DNA of 64,000 bases, from assembly GCA_032173965.1 (NCBI GenBank), contig CM063288.1:12194501-12258500 (forward strand). Reading direction: 5' to 3'. Shown here piece after piece: positions 38,426 to 51,360 of this stretch. Under the pieces are notes generated by a model. It was not told the origin of the DNA and ran no database searches. It was given only the letters and a program-made list of their open reading frames with translations. Source of the DNA: Sitta carolinensis. Lineage: Eukaryota; Chordata; Aves; Passeriformes; Sittidae. The position numbers and the translations under genes were made by a program. Within the stretch, counting starts at the first letter, position 1. Each line of letters opens with the position of its first letter.

Positions 38426-38935
38426 GCTACCTAGAGCTTGTAACTTTTCCTTGAGAGCATCTCTCAACTACCAATATCTACAATAGCTAGTACATGGAAA
38501 CCGCAAACAAGAACATAGACTTGGGGAATTGGCAAAAAAATTGACTTTAAAAATACCTATCAGCTAATCAGTGAATGGCAAGGGTACATAAACCAAAGTG
38601 GGTGAGACAGGCTCTTTAGAGGGGAATTGCACACTATCCTGTCAACCGGGAATGCTCTAAGTCCCAGCATCAAGTATAAAGATGGAAGGGCAGAAATGTG
38701 AGAAGGCAATAGTTCCCAGCCTATTCTCTGAATAGATTCAAGCTGCTGTGTTATTCAGCCATTACAGTCAATTCTTAATTTAGAATTAAAAACCAGGGAG
38801 GGAAGGAAAGGCGTGCTGAAACATTCTTACCCTGAGCCTGTCAGGTTTGCCTCTGAGTACGTTTAGCCCATGGAAGGAACTCTTCTGTCAAGCATCACAG
38901 AATGTGTGGGTTATTATTCTCATACTACAAATAGA

Positions 38936-38981
38936 GAACTGAATTGACAGCACGGAATGAACTGAATTGACAGCAAGAAAT
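38936..38981. repeat. Local tandem duplication, 23-bp period
   Basis: GAACTGAATTGACAGCACGG-AAT is followed directly by GAACTGAATTGACAGCAAGA-AAT, two copies with two differences. Confidence 0.85.
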
Positions 38982-40435
38982 AACCAAAAATATACATTAA
39001 AGATCCCAAGTCCATGGAACTGTGCATTTCCCAAGAATAAGCTTTAGCCCATATTTACACAGTTTCCTTCTTCCAGTTATGCCAAGTAAATCTCAAGAGT
39101 TGGCTGTGATAAAACACTCTGAGCATTTCCTTTCCTGGCTGAAACCAGAGATGCGCTACCAGCCCTGAAGTAGAAAACACCTCAGCGTAAATTGGTTACC
39201 AGCGCTCGTGATAGTTTTGGTGAAAGTGAAGGTAGGGAAGATGACTTTACTGAAGGAGTTCTTGAACTTGTCAGATATTCCTAGTGTTTAGAGTACTGTG
39301 CAGTCTGGGGTTGAGGAACTGAAGCTCACCATCTATACCATCAGAAAAGGAGAAGAAGCACAAATTTAAGGAAGATATTTCCCTGGTGTTAAAACTTACT
39401 TGCAGAAATTTCCTGGTGTTCTCCCATACACTCCATTGATACACAAGTGTAGAGAACATTAAACCAAATGGGTTATCTTTACTAAAGAGTTATTGTGAAT
39501 AGGATTTTATTCCACTAGACAGCTGAAAAAATCATCACTTCTTAACAATGCAGATTAAATCCAGAATTGATTCTTTTCCAAAAACCCTAAATACTTTCTG
39601 AAAAAATGCTGACTTTTACAGAATGATTATTCTATGTGGAAAAAAAAAAAAAAAAGAGCCATTATTCAAATATTTTAAAATAAAAGCATAATATTTGGGA
39701 TTAGATGTTATTGAAACACTCTCCAAACATTTTAAATACATAGACTGGAAACCTTAAAACAAAGACTTCAAACGTTGACTTGCAGAACTACGGTAACTTC
39801 TTGTTTTAAGCCAGCTATAGCAGAACTTTCTGGTACCTTTAAAGAAAACTGTGTATAATACAGCAGTCTTAAGGGTAAAACCACTGGCTTGTAACAAGGC
39901 ATTAAAGGTCAATGATTAGAATTTAGTATAGATTTTAACAACAGAGAAGAACTGATGCTGGGTGCTCTTGGTCTTTCATGGCCAGAGCCTCTATTCTTGC
40001 TCCTTGTATTTATGTCTCATAAATTGTTCAAAACTTTATTGATTGAATTAACAGTCAAAATATCACTTCTCAACATCTGGTTCATATTCTTGTCCCAGCT
40101 ATGCTCATGCAGCTCTAAATTAAACTAAATGCCTTACATGGAGTAACTCTAAATTTATGATGGTATCTGGAAGAAGTGGACTTGGTTCTCAGTCTTTAAA
40201 AAACGTCTATGTTTGCAGCCAAACAAAATCACACGTGGTTACAGCCTCTGTGGCACAAGATTGCCATCCAGTGGTAATTCCCAAACCTGTATTCGCTGAA
40301 GGCATTCCCAGAGAGTTGACCAGCAGCCAGTGCTGTTTATACCTACCAACCTGTTAGCTGCAAGTTCAAACTCCTGAGTAGCTATTGCTAGGCTGAGATG
40401 AACAACATTTCTCTTAAAAATTGATAACTCATCTC

Positions 40436-40458
40436 TTTTTTTTTTTTTTTTTTTTTTT
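40436..40458. repeat. Poly(T) tract of 23 bases
   Basis: An uninterrupted T-run in AT-rich spacer. No element body is recognised beside it. Confidence 0.9.
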
Positions 40459-42342
40459 AAATCAGCTTTCCATATTGAAGTAGCTTAGACAATTAATGTA
40501 GATTTTTGCTTCTTTCAGAGCAGGAACATGCTGAAGGGAGAGGCCCCTGGCACAGCTGTATTCAGAGGTACTACATCATTCTAATGCTGCATCACAGCTA
40601 CTTTTCAGCCCCCTCTGCTGTCATGGCATTAGTCAGATCTGAGAGGAACATTTAAGCATCCTTGTACAGGGCTTCACCAACTGCTCTGGAGTGTCCTGTG
40701 CAGGGCATGGAGTTGAGACTGTGAGTGATCATCAAGCTTTGAGGCGGGTTTCATGTGAATACTTAAGCACCCAGACATCAATATGCTTGCTGGTATCTCT
40801 GATCTGCAAAGAACAGGCCTTGAACTCAGACCTTCCACTTCCTGGATAAATGCTTTACCTGCTCTAGTAGATCACAGAAATGTCTTTTAGAGGGAACAGA
40901 TACAGCTGCAGTTGTGAAGACTTGGCCTGACAGGCATCCGTTAGAAGGGTTGAGGATTACCTCTTGAACTGAGCCTCTCTGGGGAACTGAATGAAGCAAC
41001 ATGAGCCTTTTAGTTCCTGATTGAGCTGAGATATGAAAGAGTGCCAAGCTGTTTAGCCCTGTTGAACTGGTGCAGATCTAGGCACACAGAGAGCTCTATA
41101 CGGCAGAATATAGCTCTACATAAACAGGAAACGTGGTTTGGGAATATAGGTGTGATGCAAGGTCAGACACAGCTCACTGGGGATTTTCCACCATCTCTGT
41201 TTTAGACTTAGTAGCTCAAATTCTGCTCTAAACACTTATTTTTTGCACTTGGCTTGTAGAAAATAAAATAAATTCTGGCTAAAACCCCATGTATTTCATG
41301 CCAGTTGTACTGATCTACCTCATCCTCTGTTTCACCTCCCCCATCTGTAATGTTTTCCTTTGTACTTAACTGTGTCTCTTGCAATACAGATGTGTAGGAA
41401 TGATTATGAATGATTCATGGATTTGTTTGGCCTGATTGCCCACAGATTAAATAATTTCATACAATGTTCCCATTAGCATTACAGCATCTTACTTCTAAAC
41501 AGGAATTAAGTTATCTGGGGTTATGGAGGCACCATTGCCGTTAATTCTTCCACAGCAGAGCTCATCCCAATGAGCAGCCATTTCTGCCAGGTATCTTTAG
41601 GAGATGCAGAAACGGGAAAAACAATACTTTTCTTTCTAGGTAAAGTTCAATTTTGATACATCTTATGCAGTAACATGTTAAATGAGAGGTTGAAGGTTCA
41701 GGCTGCTCCTAAGAGCAAAACAACAGTGGAGTTTCTCCCTCTATCTTCTAAAAGAGATCAGTGGAGAGCAAATAAAACAGAATTTCATGTTATTTTTATG
41801 ATCATTTACTTCTACTTCACATTTTATTCTGTTCAAGAATGACAAAGTATACCCCAAATTAGTACAAATAAACTATTTTACCTAGGATTGGTCTAGCCGA
41901 AATAGTCATTCAAAATGGTATGAAGTATGGAAAAAAAAATATACACAAACACTTGGCATTGAAGAACAAAGACTCAAATGCTGAAAATGAGACTCGTTCT
42001 CCAGGACTAAAATTAATGCGATTTGACTTCTAAATTTAGTGTGGTACAACTGCTTTGAGACAAGGAAAGTGAGAGACTGGTAAATCAGCTCTCTATGTGC
42101 TTTGTAGCAATCATCATATTATAAAAATGTGGTGGAATGAAACAATGAGCAATTTATGTGTCTTAATTCCACAGCAGGTGAAGTCAAGAACAAAGAAAAA
42201 AGTATCCTCAGACATTTTCAAAACTGTTAGATTCATTTTCTACTTATGAAACCAGGCTGTAATCCACAATTCATTCAAAATTTTAAAAAAATCTGAAAAA
42301 ATATGTAAGAAAAAAAAAAATTCAGAAATAAGTTCTCCCTTC

Positions 42343-42366
42343 AAAAAAAAAAAAAAAAAAAAAAAA
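42343..42366. repeat. Poly(A) tract of 24 bases
   Basis: The A-run follows a shorter run at about 42310-42320. No element body is recognised upstream. Confidence 0.9.
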
Positions 42367-43969
42367 GCAGAACCCAAATGCTTATTATCAGAAACACAGA
42401 TATTACTTGGTGTCTATGGGATCGATACAGTTTCCTCACATTTGTTCAGTAAAACAGAACAAATATTTTGCCAGTCTTTTCTTAGGTAAGCTGCTTTGTC
42501 CTAGATAAAATTTTACTGCTGGCTCCTGTATACAGGGAAAGGAAATTATCTTCTTGGAATGCAAGTGCTCTGTCAGTGCAAAAGGCTGCAGTGGGCAGTT
42601 GCAGCAACAATATTAATGACGTGCTGGCAAGAGAGCTTTGGAGCAAAGGTGGGATATGGACACAACCACAATTTACATTTTCTGACACCTTTGCTGAGGC
42701 TTTCTACTCAGGAAAAAGAAATTGATTGGGGGGGTGTCTAAATTTAGTGAAACCTTCATACATACTGTTCATATTTGATCAGACTAGAAATGAAAAGACA
42801 ACTGGCAAAATCTCGCCCTTCCAGGGTGCAGACCTCAAAGGAAGAGCCAAAGACAAGTGCAAACCTGCCACCTCCTGTTTCTAGTGTGGACAATACAACG
42901 ACGGAAATAATTAGCTAATCTTTCATTTAAATAAAGTGTTTTGGGGAAAAGGCTAAAAATAAACACTGATTCATTCCTTGTCAGGGAAGTTTCTTCTGTC
43001 AATTATCACATTGTTACTGCTGTTTTTAATCTAGTCAGATGGTGAGATTGGCAATCCTTTCTGCAGGGGCTTCTGGGTGTTATTTTGTGGAGAATCTTAC
43101 TTGAAGGACTGATTACTGCTTTTATGGGAGCCAGTGGGAGTTTGGCCACAGTCCTTCACGCATGTTAATTTGAGGGACTTCCAAATGTTAGCTAATGATC
43201 TCAGAGTTCTTTTTATGAAATATGTGTGGGTTTGTTTTGGGGTTTGGGTTTTATTGTTGGGTTGTTGGTGTATTTTTTAATTCCTAGGAGAACACAATTA
43301 AGGCTGGAGAAAGTGCTGCACTGTAGCTCTGGACTGGCCTCTCAATAACATCTGTGTTCTAGAAAGAAAAAGTTCAAAAGCACACATCATTTCTACAGTT
43401 GGATATATTATACATAATATATTAAAATCAAATGTATTTGTATTATTTATATAGTCCAGACCATATGCTTTGCATTGCTATGGGCTTGGTCGTTCTGTTG
43501 ACCTTCACTTGCAGCTACCTAAAAAGTAATTATGCTCTTTCTCTTTTTTAGGAACAATACTAAAGGGGAAAGCAGTAGCCTCCACCTCTAAGCAGAGAAA
43601 TATGTCAGCATGGAAAATAGATGCACGTGTGGGTGGGGGAGTTTCATTCCTGTTTTCTGACGCCTTATGTAGCTGTAAACGAGAAACAGGCGAAAAAGCG
43701 AGCCAGTGGCAGCTGAACAGAAAGCCAAGGACACAAGTCCAAGCAAGCGCTGGGGCTGCGGCTCAGTGAAAAGCACGCAAAGGGATCTTTGGGCTAAACG
43801 CTGACTTTAAAGGGCTTGAAACGGAGCACACCAACAAACACCGCTCTCCGTCCTCCCCCTTCCCACCGCCGCTACCACAGAAAAAAACCCCAAAAGTTAT
43901 AAAGATGTTTGTTTCTGGATGCGTTCAGGCCGGAAACGAGATTTTACACTTTCCCCTTAACTAACAGGG

Positions 43970-44800
43970 CAGTTAATGACTACGAGACGTTCCTGCCGCA
44001 AGGACCACAGCCCGCAGCACAGCGCACATCCTCGGCTCAGCCGCCCCGCCGGTCCGGCCGCGCCCCGGGCGCCGGGACCCGGAGCCGGAGCCGGACCCCG
44101 CCCGCTCGGCCCCGAGCGGCCCCGGCGGCGCCGCGCAGGCTCCGGGCAGCGGCCGCGCCTCCGCCCGCCCCGGGCTCGCCGCCGGCCCCGCGGCAGGGGC
44201 GGGCAGGGTAAGGCCGGGGCGGAGCGGGGATCGCCGCCGCGGGCTCCCGGCCATGCGGGACGGGCGCGGCTGCGGGCCGGGCTCTGCCTGCCCCGCCGGG
44301 CTGAGGGCCTGGGGCGGACCCCAGGGGCGGCAGCGGGCGCGGCCACGCAGGGTTCGCCCCTGCCGCATGCCGCCTCGTGAGACTATTTTTCGTTCTTTTC
44401 TTTTCCTTGTCCTCGTCTCTGCGGGGACAAGGCCAGCCGTGGTGGGGATCTGAGGCGCTGAGGCCTGCCCGCGATCGGGGGCACCTGCAGCAGCCAGAGC
44501 CGGCCCGGGCCCGCCGAGGGGCAGCGCCCGAGCTGCGGGGGCTCGAGGGGCGCAGAGGGAAGGCGGTGAGGGCGCCGAGCAGCAGCACTCATGCACAGCC
44601 AGCAGCACAGCCTGGCCGTGCACACCGCCGCTCTGCCGGACAGCGGGGCCGTGGGTACAGCTGCGTGCAGCTGTGCACAAAGTCGCTTTCACTCAAAGGT
44701 ACGAAAATCAACAAAGCGCATGAAAGGAAGGAAGCGCCGTCAGCGCTCGGCAGCCCGGAGACCGCAGGGGACAGGCACCTGCCACTTCGGCGATGCTGCG
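43970..44800 (+). promoter_or_regulatory. CpG island, candidate promoter of the downstream kelch-repeat gene
   Basis: An abrupt CpG-dense block, strongest at 44030-44360, within AT-rich DNA. It is the only CpG island upstream of the kelch gene, whose first coding exon starts about 6.3 kb away and has a splice acceptor before its ATG, so an upstream noncoding exon is required. Candidate plus-strand donors are CAGG|GTAAGG (GT at 44208) and AAAG|GTACGA (near 44698). Overlapping long frames on both strands reflect lack of stops in GC-rich DNA and are not called genes. A divergent minus-strand transcript cannot be excluded. Confidence 0.6.
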
Positions 44801-47800
44801 CTGGAGGTCTGTGGTAGGAATTGCCAGAGCTCTTGCTGCCTGCTTCCAGTTTAGGAGATTCACCACCCTCCTTTTGCTCATTCCTTTTTCCACAGTCAAA
44901 GAGCATAAAGCACAAAATGTTTTCTATCGAGTAAAAGACAAACAAAGAAATGCAACCATCCAAAACCCAAGCCAAAGTGCATCTGGCTTGGGATGAATAC
45001 TGGACCGTGTCAGCTGGGAGTGAGAATTTTTCAGAAGTCTGGACTCCAGTCCAAAACGGACCCTGTCATTTGGAGTCTGAATATGAAAACAGCTTGCAAA
45101 ACATTTTTTCAGGCTTCTGACAAAAGAGTTTGTCCTTCTTTTGCTCTGGTATCTAGGCTACATTGTGCAGGCTCATGCATATCACTGGTTTTATTCACAT
45201 GAGTAATTCCATTTGAATTTGGAGCGACAACGTGTATGTGTAAAGTTACTCATATGCTTTCTGTCTCTTTATATATTGAAATGATGTGGGATTGTTTTTT
45301 TTTCCATTTGATGGTGCAGCCCAGTAACTGTTGGCATCAAGGTTATAGTGAACCATCACAGTTATTACTGTTTGTCAGCTGACACCTTTGTTTCCCTTGC
45401 CAGACTAAAATGCAGCTATTTCCCTCTATGCAATCTATTCCAGCTATGCAATTATATCATGTTTTTATGCAACCATCTTTCACCTGATGCTGTAAATTCA
45501 TCTTCCCTATAAAAGAGCTTTTTGTACTCAGCTTTTCCTCCACTCATGACTGACAGTCATTCCAGTTGTGCCATCTGAGTCTTTCTCACACAAGTCTCTC
45601 ATGACTTCTCCCATACAGAATAATCTAAATTCATACTGATTCTAACAGGATAGCTGGATGTTTTAATATCTGCCAGCTGGAACTTTTTATTATTTTCATT
45701 GCCAAATGCCCTCTCCTCCTTTGTATTTCTTCAAGCTACAGCTTCTGCTATTCTCATAACCTCGTATGTCTTCTCTATCTCTTGCTGCATGTTTGTCTAA
45801 GGGCAAAATGTCAGGGGGACAAGAAAAACACAATGTCTATCTTCCATGAAGCGTGGCATTAAATTTTAAGTGTGACTCAGTGTTTTATTAGACGCTTCTT
45901 TTCCTCAGTCAGGGGATATAAAAAACAACCAAGTAAATTCAATGCAGATTTTTTGGTTTTAATGGAAGATAATAGCTTTCCACTGATATACTCTCAGCTG
46001 TCATGTATATACTCTAGTACCTTAATTTGTGCCTGAGGAGAGTAGTCAGGCTGAGCAGCCACTGACTCCTTTGTCAACCAGAGTCTTTCTTCCTAACCTA
46101 GAAAATTTTGTGAATTAGTGTGAGTAGAGTCTCCCTTAGGAAAATAAAGTATTTTGAAGTTACTTCAGTAGCAGGTCACAAGCTGTCAAGAAGATGCATT
46201 CAGTCACACCTAAGGACAGATTTATTACATTCAATCTCCAGGGCACCTGCCTACTGTATCTTGAAAGAATCCAGCTAGTTAGTTTTTGTGAAATCCCCAA
46301 ATGATGCCTTCTGGGAACACTGAGAACTGCTATTTCTGGGGAAAGGGTGATGACCCGTGCATCGAAGTAAGCTGCTGCAGTGGTGACAGTACAAATTACT
46401 TCCAAGGAAAGGGTAAAAGGCCAAATACATCTTAAGACTGCCCTGCCAACGTGTTGGGAATTTCTCATTTCTTTTATCATAAAGTCTGAGGACCAGGAAC
46501 TGTATTTCCTCTGTCATATCTAGACAAAAATGCAGAGACAAAAATCACCTTGTCTCTGCTAATTTCTGAAGAGCCGCCTTGCTGCACCAACTCTGCACAG
46601 TGAGAGTGTCCATTCCATTTAGGTGCTGAGACCTCAGCAGAGACTGAGTTCTGCCTATGGGTGGAGTCACCAACAGGACCCTAAATAAGATTTGAAAAGT
46701 AGATTAGGTGCCTGAAGTAAATATCCTATTAAGGACCATAAATAAATAAAACCCATACACACATTGATTATGAGCATAAACTTTGATCAGATATGGCTGC
46801 TGCCCTGGATTTATATTTCCATAACATGCTATACTTGTGCCATGCATGGATGTGTGTTTAGGGAAGCTCTTGCTCAGAAACTTCATTCCAAATTGAGATG
46901 CAGTTAAATGATTAAGTGCAAATGTAAGTTGTAATTAACAGACTACCTGGGGAGATCTACTAATCAAAACTATATATTCTAATTTTTGGTTTGTAAAAAA
47001 GCCCCATTCTTTAAAAAAAAAAAAAGAAAACTAATAAAACAACTAACAAACAAAAACCAAACAAAAAAAAACCAGGAAATGAAACCTAAGGTGATAAAAA
47101 TGTATTAACTTTCATCTGTACCATAAAACATATATAACTACAGTGGAAAAGGCAATTTCCTGATTCATATGCTAGAAGTATATATAAAAATGTAACAAAC
47201 CCAGAAATATTTTAAATACTGAATTTCTTTTTTTCCAGCTACTTCCTCCTCCACCATATTCGGGAAATAGATAAAATATTTACTCTGTTATTCTAAACCG
47301 AGTTTGTATTCTTCTTTTGTTTACTTAAAAATAAGAAATATACCTAGTATATAGAAAATACAACCGCATATATTTATATTTATTTAGTAAGTTAATTTAT
47401 TACTACTTAAAAGAAACAGTACTACAAAACGCTAATGACCAAAGAATTTTCATTTCTGGGTGAAAGCTTCTAGAAAAAAACAAAAGATAATATATTAATA
47501 ATGTCAATTTGCAAATTTTAATTGTGGGATGATATGCAAACATGAATTTATTATGAACTGCTGAAATTAAAGCTTTAATATTAATGTGGTCTGAATTAAA
47601 GAAAAGCAGTATCTTGCCTGCAGAACTCCAGAAAGGCAGTGAGCTTTTCTCTGGAAACGATCGATGATGTTCTCGTCTGTTGTGCAGTGAAGGTGCCAGT
47701 GCCCTCGGTGCTGTGGCACTGTTCTCTCCAGAAGGAGCAGTTACAGACAGAGCCTTACAGCAGATGGCAACTGTAATTGTATGTGGCTGTTTCAGAAGAG

Positions 47801-49297
47801 TTGCCCCCTTTAAAATACCTGTTCATGTCAAAAAGCATTTTGAAGCACTGAGATATAGCAGTGATAACGTTTACGAATACTGCCCTAAACGCGTTAAAAT
47901 TCAACTAAGAGTTACTCAAATAAAAGCCTCTCAGTTTTTCTGTCAGTTTTTAGTATAGCTGCTCTAAGCTTTATATTGTTATTGTTTTATTTGAAAGTAC
48001 CTGTCTTCCTCCTGAACCTTGAAATCAGGATGGAGCCGTATCTTCTGCTTTGATTTGTCATTTTACAAACCCTTTTCTGTCCTTCAGCTTCTCCCTGTAA
48101 GAAGCAATACCTCTTCCTGTCCCCTTCCTTTTGTCTTAATTCCCGTACTTGTATGCTCAGTCATGTGGTAATTGCATGTTTTACAACATGGGGCAAAGCC
48201 CAGCCCTTAGTTCACTTCAGAATGCTAACAATACAGAACTGTCACAGGCACCCTATGGTCCTGGAGCCATTCACACTTTCAGGTTGAAACTCTGAAGCTG
48301 AGCATCTCTGAAAATTACTTCCTGTATTTTGAAAAAAAAAAAAAAAACCAAAAACAAAACAAACAAAAAAAACCCCACCACAGAAACAGTTCAGGTTATC
48401 TTGAGTTTAGGAAAAAATAAAATCGCAAACCAGAGGATACTAAATTTATCACACATAGTGAAGCATGGTAAATAAACATGATACACTGGAAAAAAAAGCC
48501 TTTTTCTCTACTCTAAACAAGTTGGGTTTGTTTCTAAAACTTTGTAAGGGCCTTGCAAGTCTCCAGAGTTTCCTCATTCATGCAGGCAGTCCCATTAGAA
48601 CAAGACTTAAAATAAAACCACCTCTAGAGCCAAGGTTTCTAGGATAAGTACAAATGGGAAGATCTGTTATTATTTTTGAAGAGCACTAAAACATCAAGTT
48701 GCCTAGTGAGAAAATGCAGTTTTCTGCCTGGAAAGGTTCAAGGCTTGAATTCAGAAAACTGGGTCATTAACAAAAAAGCCCCCAAACAGAGCAAGATTTC
48801 CTATTTGGGTCCCTCCTCATATGAGTGGTTTCGTATCTCATTATATTTCAAAAAGCTTGATCATTTTAAAATTGAAACTTTTCTTGTGTGTATTTGAAAC
48901 AGATGGAAATGAATCAAGGGGCTGACATAGAAAAAAAGCTGTAATGAAGATCTATTTAAGCAATACTTAAAATAAATAAATAATTTGTCTGAGAAACCAC
49001 ATCTATCAGAAATATAAATAATTATATAATGAACATATAAACTACATTTCCTGAAGTAATTCCTGTCTTGCTACATTTCCTGAATTATTTGTATTATGAA
49101 ACAGTAGTGGGACACCATTAATTGATACACACTCAGTGCTATAGTTGCTGCGCTAATTGCAGCTCTCCAGGCCCTCGACTCAGCTCCTCCAGCCCTTTAA
49201 CAATTGGGATTGATTGCACAAGAGCTATTTTTAGAATGGAATGGCAGAAGACTTTGGAGAGCAGCAGACATTTTTGGTGTGCTACAGCTGTTTTGGG

Positions 49298-49334
<37 letters not shown>

Positions 49335-51097
49335 GAATAAAAATATTCAGAGTTGTCTTTTTGGATTTTTTTTTTTTTTTCTGAAGCCAGAGCTTCCTAT
49401 TGGACAACTGATATTGTATCAAGTTGAAACTAAGGTCAGTGGTGCATAAAGTGGGACAAGGCTTGGTGACATTGTTCTCAGAAGAGGAGCAGCTTTTCAG
49501 TGGAAATGGGACTAAGGTTGACAGTAGATAAACTCTGGTGGGCAATCCCGGAGGCAAGTTTGCACTTTAAAATACCAATGATGAAAGGCAGGATTCATGA
49601 TTAACTTGGTGGGTTTTTCCCCAACTCTGAAGTGAAGCAGTTAACTGATTATTAGGGATTGTAGGCCTGTTTTACCTTTGTAAAGTATTAATAACCTATC
49701 ACCCTTTGCAGAGTAAATGATATCAGTAGCAGTAATACCTTGGCACTGTTACACTGCACTGCATCAGCAAATTTGAAGTGTTGTACTAAGGAAATGGCTG
49801 TCCCCATTTAGCTGTGGAAGTGAATGATTTGGCTGTGGTTGCTCAGAAGCTTGGCAGTTATGGAAATAATCCCTGTTTCATGCCTTCAGCTGCTTTTCCC
49901 TTTTCAGTGGGATGCCAGAAAGCATTCTGGACTTACACACCTATAATGTGTGATTACATCATATCTGCTAATTCCCCTGAACATGAGAAATGCACCCTAG
50001 TAAGTGCCACCCATCTTTGTGTTCTTATTCAGAGAAAACATACGAAGAATATACTTCAGTTTCTACAGTAACAGCTTACAATACTGGTTTGCATAAAAAA
50101 ACCTCAAACAACAACACTGAAGTAATTAATCTTGCCTGAATGTGCTGCAAGTTTCTCTAGCATCTTTTTGTCATTGAATATATTCCAGTCTTAAAAAGGG
50201 TAAATTTTAGAGATTAGCTGGATGATACATTAAGTTAGGTACGATAATTTCATATTAATATGAAATATAACTAGCTTTTATATCTAGCTTCTTCTACTGT
50301 AATCTTTGTTCTTCCTCAAGTTAAGTGCAACTTGCCTGGACTTAGACATTACCATTATGTAAATGACTCTTCCCTATTGATTTCCATCCTGGGTTCTCAG
50401 TGTAACTGAACCTGGCTTCCACTGAAAAGTCTTGGAATTAGGAGACTTTGTCACCTCATTTGGTGATGTGCCACCTCAGACACATTACCAAGACAAATTT
50501 CAAAATTTCATCTTATGCTGGGGGGGTTTGTTTATTGGGTGTGCTTTGTAAAATGATCTATGTTAAAATAAGCCACTGTTTGGAAGAGGATTAATAGAAG
50601 AATGTTTTCCTGGTACTTATGTCTTCACAGAACACAGTGACATCTTGTGGCATGGGAAAGGCTGGTGTTGTTTTTTTCCAGCTGCATCCTCATTTCAGCA
50701 GATTTACAGATAAAAGTCTAAAAAAATCTGGACAACTGCTAATGCATTACTTCTATCTGTAATATCCACTCCTTCTAGTTTTTTTAAAGTACAAGTTTGT
50801 CTAAAGTACTCTTAGTTGTGAAAAAAGACCAAGCCCTGGTATTGTAAATGCAGTTTGTTGGAGCTTCACTTCAGTTCACTGATATTCCTTGGAAAACTTT
50901 GAGCTCCAGGAATGTTCCTGTCCCAGCCTCACTGAAACAAGAATCCGAATCAGAATTTCAGGTGCTTTACTCAAGTTAGTGTATTATCACAGATGGATAA
51001 AGTTGTCCAGTGCTGCTTTAGATGGGACTGAAAAGAAAACACAGTAACATTTTTTCTAAGGTGGAGATTTTTTCTTTTTTTCTGTCTTTTTTTGCAG
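44801..51097 (+). other. Probable first intron of the kelch-repeat gene
   Basis: No exon is recognised between the CpG island and the splice acceptor at 51097. It contains A-rich tracts near 47014-47075 and 48331-48375, and a long A-run followed by a T-run at 49298-49380. That this is an intron is inferred from the acceptor before the first coding exon and the lone upstream CpG island. Confidence 0.45.
49298..49380. repeat. Poly(A)34 … poly(T)15 inverted homopolymers
   Basis: A34 (49298-49331) and T15 (49366-49380) are separated by 34 bases containing 'ttgaataaaaatattcag'. If transcribed, the two runs could pair as a hairpin. No element body flanks them. Confidence 0.85.
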
Positions 51098-51360
51098 ACC
51101 AAACAGGGTTTAGCCCTTGTCCCTGCTATTTTGGGACCCTCCTCTGACATGGCCGCCCTTTGCAAGTCGATCGTTGGATAAGATCCTGGCTATCAGCATG
51201 AAAGGCAGAGCTGCCCGCGGTGTGTGGGAAGCGGCCGGCGCGCAGCAGCCGCGTCCCTGTGACCGGTACAAGCACGCCTGTGCTGTCTGCAGAGGGTTCG
51301 TTTATCTCTACGGAGGGCACGGCAGCACCACGCTGAGGGACTTCTGGAGATACCACACAG
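51098..51360 (+). CDS. Kelch gene first coding exon (5' UTR plus residues 1-54)
   Basis: The acceptor is a T-rich tract ending TTTGCAG at 51097; the donor is CACACAG|GTGAGT at 51361. The main frame has a stop at 51111-51113, so the ATG at 51198 (A at -3, A at +4) is the first usable start in that frame. The exon gives MKGRAARG… and the first blade strand RYKHACAVCRGFVYLYGG, followed by the blade's LRDFWRYHT. The exon ends in phase 1. A short upstream reading frame precedes the start (see next entry). Confidence 0.85.
51149..51181 (+). promoter_or_regulatory. Upstream ORF of ten codons in the kelch gene 5' UTR
   Basis: ATG at 51149 in a strong context (G at -3, G at +4) reads MAALCKSIVG and stops at TAA 51179-51181, 16 nt before the main ATG and in a different frame. 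If exon 51098-51360 is transcribed as modelled, scanning ribosomes meet this ATG first, so main-frame translation would depend on leaky scanning or reinitiation. Confidence 0.55.

Larger units (their letters stand above)
32160..43900. other. Intergenic desert; short repeats only
   Basis: Apart from the local duplications, MIR scrap and homopolymers listed separately, no exon or RNA gene could be supported in this stretch. Open frames are short and overlap on both strands. Confidence 0.45.

Noticed and set aside
43909..44975. Several 100-240-codon frames in the 44-kb CpG island
   Set aside because: They overlap on both strands, are rich in Arg/Pro/Ala/Gly and show no motif, as expected from lack of stops in CpG-dense DNA.
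49204..49557. Frames containing poly-Lys or poly-Phe
   Set aside because: They are translations of the A34 and T15 homopolymers.
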